A stretch of 12,136 bases of DNA from an uncultured Collinsella sp. (GTDB taxonomy: Bacteria; Actinomycetota; Coriobacteriia; Coriobacteriales; Coriobacteriaceae): the NCBI GenBank assembly GCA_902496005.1, contig CABUZI010000048.1, positions 1-12,136 of the forward strand, given 5' to 3'. The notes beneath the pieces were generated by a model. That model was not told the DNA's origin. It ran no database searches and worked only from the letters and a program-made list of their open reading frames with translations. The position numbers were made by a program, and so were the translations under genes. This document shows positions 7,189-12,136 of the stretch, in pieces. The stretch's first letter is position 1. Each line of letters begins with the position of its first letter.

Positions 7189-7251
7189 CGGGGCGCCCGC
7201 GCGGGGCCGCAGGGCATGGGGATGATCCTGCGTCCCCGCGCGGGCGCCCCG
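7189..7251 (+). repeat. Very long GC-rich hairpin between rfbB and rfbC-rfbD
   Basis: Arms 7189-7206 and 7234-7251 are perfect 18-bp inverted repeats (cggggcgcccgcgcgggg and its complement). Inside, after one mismatch, a further 6-bp stem (cgcagg at 7208-7213, cctgcg at 7227-7232) closes a 13-nt loop. The stem is thus about 24 bp. No T-tract follows, so it is a poor classical terminator. It may stabilise or process the rfbB-rfbCD mRNA, attenuate transcription, or be a copy of a dispersed palindromic element. Confidence 0.85.
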
Positions 7252-7285
7252 GTTTCCCAACCTCTTCGATAGGAGCTTTTCCCAC

Positions 7286-8740
7286 ATGGCTGACATCGCA
7301 TTCGAGAAGGACCTCTCCGTCGCCGAGACCGGCATCGAGGGCCTCAAGGTAGTCGACCTCGCCGTCCACGGCGACTCGCGCGGCTGGTTCAAGGAGAACT
7401 GGCAGCGCGCCAAGATGTGCGCCCTGGGCATCCCGGACCTCCGCGTCGTCCAGAACAACATCTCCTACAACGACAGCCGCGGCGTCACGCGCGGCATCCA
7501 TGCCGAGCCCTGGGACAAGTTCATCTCCGTGGCCCGTGGCTCGGTCTTCGGCGCCTGGGTGGACCTGCGCGAGGGCAGCGAGACATTCGGCAAGGTGTTT
7601 ACCTGCACGCTCGACCCGAGCAAGGCCATCTACGTCCCGCGCGGCGTTGGTAACTCCTTCCAGGCGCTCGAGGACGGCACCGCCTACACCTACCTGGTGG
7701 ACGCCCACTGGTCCCTCGAGCTGAAGAGGACCTACACCTTCGTGAACCTCGCCGACCCCGAGCTCGCCATCGAGTGGCCGATCCCGCTGGAGGAGGCCAC
7801 CGTCTCCGAGGCCGACCTCAACCACCCGATGCTCGCCGACGTCGTCCCGATGGCGCCGAAGCGCACCCTCGTCACCGGCTGCAACGGCCAGCTGGGCCAT
7901 GCGGTGCGAAAGCTCGCCGAGGAGCGCGGCGTCGCCAAGGACTTCGACTTCTGCGACATCGACACCTTCGACATGTCCGACCCGGACGCCTACTCAAAAT
8001 ACGACTGGTCGCTCTACGGCACCGTGATCAACTGCGGCGCCTACACGGCCGTGGACAGGGCGGAGACCCCCGAGGGCCGCGCCATCGCCTGGAAGGCCAA
8101 CGCGACCGGGCCGGCGCTGCTCGCCCGCACCTGCGCCGCGCACGGGATCACGCTCGTGCACGTGTCCAGCGACTACGTCTTCGACGGCACCGCCGAGGTC
8201 CATACCGAGGACGAGCCCCTCAGCCCGCTTTCCGTCTACGGCCAGACCAAGGCGGCCGGCGACATCGCCGTGGCCGGCTGCCCGCGCCACTACATCATGC
8301 GCAGCTCCTGGGTCATCGGCGAGGGCCGCAACTTCGTCAAGACGATGAGGGCGCTCTCCGACCGCGTCGCCGACCCGGAGGACGGGCTCACGCAGGTCAC
8401 GGTCGTGGACGACCAGCTGGGCCGCCTGACCTTCACGCGCGACATGGCCGAGGCCATCTTCCACGTGCTGGGGACGCACGCCCCCTACGGCACCTACGAC
8501 TGCACGGGCTCCGGCGCCGTCAAGTCCTGGGCCGACATCGCCCGCGCCGTCTTCGAGGCGGCCAACGGCAACGGCGAGAAGGTCTTGCCGGTTTCGACCG
8601 CCGACTACTACGCGAACGCCGCGGGCCCCATCGCCCCGCGCCCGGTCCACTCCGCGCTCGACCTGTCCAGGCTCGAGTCGGTCGGGTTCCACATGCCCGA
8701 CTGGGAGGAAGAGCTGGGGGAGTACCTCAAGACGCTCTAG
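7286..8740 (+). CDS. rfbCD: Fused dTDP-4-dehydrorhamnose 3,5-epimerase / dTDP-4-dehydrorhamnose reductase (RmlC-RmlD)
   Basis: The 484-aa protein joins the last two steps of dTDP-L-rhamnose synthesis. Residues ~15-190 are an RmlC-type cupin: DSRGWFKENW, RGIHAEPWDKF with the expected catalytic His72, and YVPRGVGNSFQ. Residues ~193-484 are an RmlD-type NADPH reductase: TGCNGQLG (197-204), VSSDYVFDG (293-301), and Y318/K322 of the YxxxK pair in VYGQTK. RmlC and RmlD are separate proteins in most bacteria; fusions are familiar in Actinomycetota. In the epimerase half, the stretch that usually holds the catalytic Tyr (a D-Y-Y type motif) reads LVDAHWSLE, so that Tyr appears replaced by Trp142 or His141. 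I recall the same replacement in other fused homologues, so it is probably a subfamily trait. The start is supported by AGGAG at 7271-7275, 10 nt upstream. Codon use matches rfbA and rfbB. Confidence 0.94.
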   Translation: MADIAFEKDLSVAETGIEGLKVVDLAVHGDSRGWFKENWQRAKMCALGIPDLRVVQNNISYNDSRGVTRGIHAEPWDKFISVARGSVFGAWVDLREGSETFGKVFTCTLDPSKAIYVPRGVGNSFQALEDGTAYTYLVDAHWSLELKRTYTFVNLADPELAIEWPIPLEEATVSEADLNHPMLADVVPMAPKRTLVTGCNGQLGHAVRKLAEERGVAKDFDFCDIDTFDMSDPDAYSKYDWSLYGTVINCGAYTAVDRAETPEGRAIAWKANATGPALLARTCAAHGITLVHVSSDYVFDGTAEVHTEDEPLSPLSVYGQTKAAGDIAVAGCPRHYIMRSSWVIGEGRNFVKTMRALSDRVADPEDGLTQVTVVDDQLGRLTFTRDMAEAIFHVLGTHAPYGTYDCTGSGAVKSWADIARAVFEAANGNGEKVLPVSTADYYANAAGPIAPRPVHSALDLSRLESVGFHMPDWEEELGEYLKTL

Positions 8741-8762
8741 CCGCTATTAACTTTTCGAGAGC

Positions 8763-8796
8763 AAAAGCCGCCGCTTGTTAACGGCGGCTTTTCTTG
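8763..8796. terminator. Bidirectional intrinsic terminator between rfbCD and the membrane glycosyltransferase
   Basis: An 11-bp perfect stem (aaaagccgccg at 8763-8773, cggcggctttt at 8782-8792) with an 8-nt loop has T-runs on the 3' side of both strands. It lies 22 nt after the rfbCD stop and downstream of the converging minus-strand gene, so it can end both transcripts. Confidence 0.9.
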
Positions 8797-8842
8797 TTGG
8801 TGGCTATCTACGCAGTGGTGCCAATAGTATTTTGCGGAAGAT

Positions 8843-9814
8843 CTACCTCTCGCTTGGCGTGGTGGCGGACCTGCCAGGCTGGTCGTCGTAGGCGTATTTG
8901 CTGTACACGTTGACCTCCCACTGCTTTTTTTCGACCTTTGCCACGGAATCGAGGATGAATCCGGTTGCAAGGCTCAGACCGCACAGGAACATAAACGACG
9001 CGGCGAGCATGGCGGTGGGGAAGCGCGGAACGAGGCCGGTCTGGAAATACTCGACAACGATGGGCATGCCCAAGGCGAGGCCGATCACCGCAAACAGAAG
9101 CGCGACGAGGCTGAAGAACTTCAGCGGGCGGTAGTCCTTGAACAGCGTGCCGATCATCGCAACGACTTTAATGCCGTCGCTCACGGTATTGAGCTTGGAC
9201 TCGGAGCCTTCCGGACGGTCGCGGTACTCGATGGGCACATCTTTGATGCGCCAGCGGTGGTCGACGGCGTGGATTGAGAGCTCGGTTTCGATCTGGAAGC
9301 CCTCGGAAAGCACGGGGAAGGTTTTAACGAACGGGCGGCTCATGGCACGGTAGCCGGTCATGACATCATCGAAGCTGTAGCCATAGATCCACTTGATCAT
9401 GGCACGGACCAGATTGTTGCCAAAGCCGTGGAAGGCACGCTTGTTCTCCTCGGCATAGGTGCCGTTGGAAAGGCGATCGCCTACGGTCATGTCGGCCGTG
9501 CCGCTGAGGATAGGCTCGCAGAGGGCTTTGGCCGCCTCGGCGGGGTAGGTGTCGTCGCCGTCGACCATCAGGTAGCAATCGGCGTCGATGTCGCGAAACA
9601 TCTGGCGGCACACGTTGCCCTTTCCCTGACGGGGCTCAAAGCGGACCGTGGCGCCGTGCTCGGTGGCGATGCGTGAGGTATCGTCCGACGAGTTGTTGTC
9701 ATAGACATAGACCGTCGCTTGCGGAAGCTCGCGGTGAAAGTCGTCGATGACTTTGCCGATCGTGAGCGCTTCGTTGTAGCAGGGGATGATGACGGCGATG
9801 GATTCAGAATTCAC
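8843..9814 (-). CDS. DPM1-like family 2 glycosyltransferase with two C-terminal membrane segments
   Basis: The 323-aa protein starts with a GT-A domain of the dolichol/polyprenyl-phosphate sugar synthase type: VIIPCYNEALTIG (8-20), VYDNNSSDDT (37-46), MVDGDDTYP (83-91), DVMTGYRAMSRPF (149-161) and EGFQIETELS (171-180). Two hydrophobic segments follow (about 232-256 and 266-290), with a short polar tail. Such enzymes usually load a sugar onto undecaprenyl phosphate or decorate a lipid-linked glycan at the inner membrane face; the sugar is unknown. The start is a GTG, chosen because AAGGAG lies 7 nt upstream and the conserved strand begins at residue 6. It converges on rfbCD across a shared terminator and diverges from the exporter genes, which suits a role in the same polysaccharide locus. 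Its base composition is between that of the rml genes and the AT-rich genes. Confidence 0.92.
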   Translation of the reverse strand: MNSESIAVIIPCYNEALTIGKVIDDFHRELPQATVYVYDNNSSDDTSRIATEHGATVRFEPRQGKGNVCRQMFRDIDADCYLMVDGDDTYPAEAAKALCEPILSGTADMTVGDRLSNGTYAEENKRAFHGFGNNLVRAMIKWIYGYSFDDVMTGYRAMSRPFVKTFPVLSEGFQIETELSIHAVDHRWRIKDVPIEYRDRPEGSESKLNTVSDGIKVVAMIGTLFKDYRPLKFFSLVALLFAVIGLALGMPIVVEYFQTGLVPRFPTAMLAASFMFLCGLSLATGFILDSVAKVEKKQWEVNVYSKYAYDDQPGRSATTPSER

Positions 9815-9844
9815 TCAATGCTCCTTATACATTCAATCCTTGAA

Positions 9845-9873
9845 AGTATAGTCGTTTGGTCATGGCATCCTAA
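9845..9873 (-). promoter_or_regulatory. Candidate promoter for the membrane glycosyltransferase
   Basis: On the minus strand, TATACT (9845-9850) is preceded by TTAGGA (9868-9873) at the ideal 17-nt spacing. The -35 is weak (3 of 6 bases). It lies 31 nt upstream of the GTG start, which gives a short leader containing the AAGGAG site. Confidence 0.4.
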
Positions 9874-9929
9874 GATGTGGGTTAGTTCTCCAGTTTTGCT
9901 GCGCGAATCTTTTGCATGGCCGTCGGGTC

Positions 9930-9935
9930 TATACT
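9930..9935 (+). promoter_or_regulatory. Candidate -10 box for the exporter operon
   Basis: TATACT at 9930-9935 lies 40 nt upstream of the GTG of the permease gene. No good -35 is at 16-18 nt; a TTGCAT at 9912-9917 is too close. It is the only reasonable -10 in the 160-nt divergent region for the plus-strand pair. Confidence 0.3.
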
Positions 9936-9974
9936 GTTCGTTTGTCAACGATTACGAGTAAAGGAGTTGCATCC

Positions 9975-10820
9975 GTGTCGGATCAGACAAAGCAACAAGA
10001 AGCTCGCAGTCTGCCTGCGACGTTTGCTAAGAACGAGTTTGAGAAGGACGCGTTTATCCTTCGTCAGCTGGTTACCAAGGATTTTAAGATCAAGTATCGC
10101 CGTAGCGTTCTGGGCGTCGCATGGTCGGTGCTCAACCCGCTGCTGATGATGATCGTCATGGCTATCGTGTTCTCGACGATTTTCGCCCAGGGCCGCAATG
10201 GCTCGATTACGCCCGAAATGTACCCGCTGTATTTGATCGTAGGTAACGTTACCTTTGCCGTCATGTCCGAGTCTACGAACCAGGCGCTGACGTCGATTGT
10301 GGGTGCGGCTCCGCTGCTCAAGAAGGTTAAGGTACACCGCTGGGTCTTCCCGGTGCAGAAGGTGCTTTTCTCGCTGGTCAACTTTGCCTTCTCGCTTGTC
10401 GCCGTCGCCATCGTTATGCTGTGGTTCCGCGTCATGCCTTCTTGGCACCTGATTCTGCTGCCGGTCTGCCTGCTGCTGCTTATGTGCTTCTGCATGGGCC
10501 TGGGCATGATGCTCTCTGCCCTTACGGTTTTCTTCCGCGATGTCATGCATCTGTGGAGTGTTGTCATCACGGCGTGGACTTACATCACGCCTATTTTCTG
10601 GACGACTGACTTTGTTGCGCAAATGCCGCATCTCGTGCGCATTCTGGTCTATGCGAACCCCATGTATAGCTATCTGCAGTTTATGCGCGATATCTTTCTG
10701 TTCCAGACTACGCCCTCGCTTATGACGTTTGGTATGTGCGTTGCCTGGGCGGTTCTTGCGCTTGTTATTGGCTACACCGTGTTCCATAAGTCCGAGCGCA
10801 AGTTCATCCTCTACATCTAA
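9975..10820 (+). CDS. wzm: ABC-2 type polysaccharide exporter permease (Wzm/TagG family)
   Basis: The 281-aa integral membrane protein has a polar N-terminus, then the ABC-2 hallmark FILRQLVTKDFKIKYRRSVLG, in which an amphipathic segment precedes the first membrane helix. About six hydrophobic segments follow, along with the conserved C-terminal part (ITPIFW, YANPMYSYLQFMRDI). Permeases of this type export lipid-linked O-antigen, rhamnan, teichoic acid or similar glycans together with a Wzt/TagH ATPase, which lies directly downstream. GTG at 9975 is chosen because AAAGGAG sits 8 nt upstream; an in-frame ATG at 9912 would precede that site and the likely promoter. The stop overlaps the ribosome site of the next gene (spacing 11 nt), so the two are one operon. 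In this context the likely cargo is a rhamnose-containing polysaccharide, which is inference. Confidence 0.93.
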   Translation: MSDQTKQQEARSLPATFAKNEFEKDAFILRQLVTKDFKIKYRRSVLGVAWSVLNPLLMMIVMAIVFSTIFAQGRNGSITPEMYPLYLIVGNVTFAVMSESTNQALTSIVGAAPLLKKVKVHRWVFPVQKVLFSLVNFAFSLVAVAIVMLWFRVMPSWHLILLPVCLLLLMCFCMGLGMMLSALTVFFRDVMHLWSVVITAWTYITPIFWTTDFVAQMPHLVRILVYANPMYSYLQFMRDIFLFQTTPSLMTFGMCVAWAVLALVIGYTVFHKSERKFILYI

Positions 10821-10831
10821 GGAGTGCTGTG

Positions 10832-11599
10832 ATGACTGAATCTGTTGTTGATTACAGCGAGCAGCCTCTGGCTGTCGAGGTCGACGACGTCACCATGATC
10901 TTTAACATGGCGTCCGAGTCGCTGACCAACCTCAAGGAGTACTTCATCAAACTTGCCAAGCACGAGTTGTTCTTTGAGGAGTTTAGGGCGCTCAAGCATA
11001 TCTCGTTTGATATTCATCGTGGCGAGGTTGTGGGTCTGGTCGGCACCAATGGTTCCGGCAAGTCTACGATGCTCAAGATTATCGCTGGCGTGCTTGAGCC
11101 TAGCGAGGGCAGTGTTAAGGTGCACGGTAACATCGCGCCGCTGATTGAGCTTGGTGCCGGCTTTGACCCCGAGCTGACGGCGCGCGAGAACATTTACCTG
11201 AACGGTGCGCTGCTCGGCTATACCAAGGAATTTATCGATGCCAATTTTGATGGCATTATCGAGTTCGCAGAGCTGCAGAACTTTGTCGACATGCCACTCA
11301 AGAACTTCTCTTCGGGCATGGTTGCGCGCATTGCTTTTGCAATCGCCACCATTACCGAGCCCGATATCCTGATCGTTGACGAGACCCTGTCCGTCGGCGA
11401 CGTGTTCTTCCAGGAAAAGTGCGAGGCCCGTATTCAGCACTTTATCGAGAGCGGTGACGTGACGGTTTTGTTCGTGTCGCATTCCATGGAACAGGTTGAG
11501 CGCATCTGCCAGCGTGCGGTTTGGATCGAGAAGGGCGACCTTCGCATGGACGGCCCGGTCGATGAGGTCTGCAAGGCGTATCGCGAGCAGTTCAACTAG
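10832..11599 (+). CDS. wzt: ABC transporter ATP-binding protein for polysaccharide export (Wzt/TagH family)
   Basis: The 255-aa ATPase has Walker A GTNGSGKST (71-79), a Q-loop region near PLIELGAGF, the signature variant NFSSGMVARIAFA (158-170), Walker B ILIVDETLSVGD (179-190) and the switch His217 in FVSHS. The N-terminal MTESVVDYSEQPLAVEVDDVTM and the FRALKHISF segment are typical of the Wzt/TagH/RfbE group, in which SSGM replaces LSGGQ. The protein ends soon after the nucleotide-binding domain, so it lacks the C-terminal carbohydrate-recognition domain of some Wzt proteins. Family knowledge suggests export that does not depend on recognising a capped chain end. ATG at 10832 follows AAGGAG by 7 nt; the GTG immediately before it is less likely. 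It is cotranscribed with the permease and powers it from the cytoplasmic side. Confidence 0.94.
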   Translation: MTESVVDYSEQPLAVEVDDVTMIFNMASESLTNLKEYFIKLAKHELFFEEFRALKHISFDIHRGEVVGLVGTNGSGKSTMLKIIAGVLEPSEGSVKVHGNIAPLIELGAGFDPELTARENIYLNGALLGYTKEFIDANFDGIIEFAELQNFVDMPLKNFSSGMVARIAFAIATITEPDILIVDETLSVGDVFFQEKCEARIQHFIESGDVTVLFVSHSMEQVERICQRAVWIEKGDLRMDGPVDEVCKAYREQFN

Positions 11600-11601
11600 G
11601 T

Positions 11602-11607
11602 TATAAT
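11602..11607 (+). promoter_or_regulatory. Candidate -10 box for tRNA-Arg
   Basis: A perfect TATAAT lies just after the wzt stop and 46 nt before the tRNA. No -35 consensus is visible at 16-18 nt upstream (that stretch is coding). The tRNA could also be read from the exporter operon, as no clear terminator separates them. Confidence 0.3.
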
Positions 11608-11653
11608 TACTTGCGCCCGACAGGCTTGCGCTTGCTTGGGCGTGTGGTTATTT

Positions 11654-11730
11654 GCTCCATTAGCTCAGTTGGATAGAGCAGGGGACTTCTAATCCCAAGG
11701 TCGACGGTTCGAATCCGCCATGGAGCACCA
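11654..11730 (+). tRNA. tRNA-Arg (anticodon UCU)
   Basis: A full cloverleaf can be drawn. The acceptor stem is GCTCCAT/ATGGAGC, the D stem GCTC/GAGC, and the anticodon loop CTTCTAA gives anticodon TCT (reads AGA). The T loop is TTCGAAT, followed by discriminator A and an encoded CCA. Two stem positions are mispaired, G27-A43 and A50-C64. The first is common, and the second slightly weakens the T stem. Length (77 nt with CCA) and the conserved D-loop are normal. A terminator follows directly. Confidence 0.96.
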
Positions 11731-11739
11731 TCGTTTATT

Positions 11740-11773
11740 AAGCCCGGACCGCTTGGTGGTCTGGGCTTTTTTC
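11740..11773 (+). terminator. Intrinsic terminator after tRNA-Arg
   Basis: An 11-bp stem with one G-U pair (aagcccggacc at 11740-11750, ggtctgggctt at 11758-11768) and a 7-nt loop is followed by a run of T. It ends the tRNA transcript. Confidence 0.9.
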
Positions 11774-11834
11774 ATCTTGTATGCTGCTGAAGCCGAGCGC
11801 GAACAAGCCGCTGCTGTTTGTTGGGGTTGGCATT

Positions 11835-12136
11835 TTACTTTTCCAGATGCTCTTTCAGCAGCTCCAGCGCGTGGGCATATCCCTGCAGGCCCTCGCCGGT
11901 GATGGTGGCGAAGCAGGCTAGGCGGGCGTAGCTCACCTGGCGGAAGTCCTCGCGCGTCTCGACGGCACTGATGTGAACCTCGACGGCAGGGATGGCGACG
12001 GCTTTAAGGGCATCCAGGATGGCCACGCTGGTGTGCGTGTAGGCCGCCGGATTGATGACGATGCCGTCGACCTTGCCGTAGGCCTCCTGGATCTTGTCGA
12101 CGATGCTGCCCTCGTGGTTGGACTGGAAGACCTCGA
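11835..12136 (-). CDS. aroQ: Type II 3-dehydroquinate dehydratase, C-terminal part (5' end outside window)
   Basis: The last 99 residues of an AroQ-type dehydratase are encoded, running off the right edge. The enzyme removes water from 3-dehydroquinate to give 3-dehydroshikimate in the shikimate pathway, as a cytoplasmic dodecamer. Diagnostic motifs are VFQSNHEG, GIVINPAAYTHTSVAILDAL and VEVHISAVETREDFR, the last with the conserved His at 11973-11975. The Asn that usually follows HIS is Ala here, which may be normal variation. The C-terminus (GEGLQGYAHALELLKEHLEK) ends normally. The catalytic Tyr near the N-terminus lies outside the window. It is oriented against the tRNA gene and has no evident link to the polysaccharide locus. 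Confidence 0.95.
   Translation of the reverse strand, partial: EVFQSNHEGSIVDKIQEAYGKVDGIVINPAAYTHTSVAILDALKAVAIPAVEVHISAVETREDFRQVSYARLACFATITGEGLQGYAHALELLKEHLEK

Noticed and set aside
6130..7900. 443-aa and 276-aa minus-strand open frames opposite rfbB and rfbCD
   Set aside because: Same GC-rich shadow effect; they overlap each other and well-supported genes and have no recognisable domains.
7774..8781. 335-aa Arg-rich plus-strand frame inside rfbCD
   Set aside because: Alternative frame of the RmlD coding region, extreme Arg/Gly/His content, no motif.
9912..9974. ATG at 9912 as permease start
   Set aside because: It precedes the AAAGGAG site and candidate -10; the added residues are not part of the family.
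9945..10787. 280-aa minus-strand frame opposite the permease gene
   Set aside because: His/Arg/Gln-rich translation, the typical antisense of membrane-helix codons.
10817..11482. 221-aa minus-strand frame opposite wzt
   Set aside because: Antisense shadow of a well-conserved ATPase; no motif.
11654..11834. tRNA 3' end as an integration (att) site
   Set aside because: No integrase, no duplicated tRNA end and no mobile genes are visible downstream; a terminator and aroQ follow directly.
1..12136. CRISPR array, insertion sequences or transposase genes
   Set aside because: No regularly spaced repeats, no transposase-like translation and no terminal inverted repeats were seen around the cassette or elsewhere.

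Overview
The window looks like a stretch of chromosome from a gut Coriobacteriia member (Actinomycetota), most likely Collinsella or a close relative. This is inferred, not searched. It rests on the fused RmlC-RmlD protein, the GC-rich rml genes, the actinobacterial style of RmlB, the cell-wall-binding-repeat hydrolase and the gene order. Most of the window is a surface polysaccharide locus built around dTDP-L-rhamnose.

Layout, left to right. (1) Positions 2-892 hold the 3' part of a secreted cell-wall hydrolase with aromatic/glycine cell-wall-binding repeats followed by a Cys/His peptidase-type domain. It converges on (2) a very large minus-strand glycosyltransferase (1025-3496) with two family-2 GT-A domains and an unassigned N-terminal region. 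(3) Divergent from it, rfbA (3653-4552) starts the dTDP-rhamnose pathway and ends in a strong intrinsic terminator. (4) An AT-richer two-gene cassette follows (4648-6069): a 145-aa protein resembling the DUF4869 family and a 324-aa P-loop NTPase with a C-terminal half that may be TOPRIM-like. (5) rfbB (6145-7164) and a fused rfbC-rfbD (7286-8740) complete the pathway, with a very long GC-rich hairpin between them. (6) After a bidirectional terminator comes a minus-strand DPM1-like membrane glycosyltransferase (8843-9814). (7) Divergent from it is an ABC polysaccharide exporter pair, Wzm-like permease (9975-10820) and Wzt-like ATPase (10832-11599). (8) A tRNA-Arg(UCU) with its own terminator follows, and the window ends in the 3' part of a minus-strand type II 3-dehydroquinate dehydratase (aroQ).

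How the genes fit together: RfbA, RfbB and RfbCD turn glucose-1-phosphate and dTTP into dTDP-L-rhamnose. The two glycosyltransferases probably build or decorate a rhamnose-containing glycan on a lipid carrier, and Wzm/Wzt would export it. The hydrolase at the left edge may bind or remodel the wall that carries this glycan. No initiating phosphosugar transferase or dedicated rhamnosyltransferase is in the window, so the locus is probably larger or split.

The part that does not fit is the 4648-6069 cassette. It interrupts the rml genes, has clearly different codon use, has no evident role in sugar nucleotide synthesis, and pairs an uncharacterised small protein with an ATPase. It is the best candidate here for an undescribed system. 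Its function cannot be read from the sequence.
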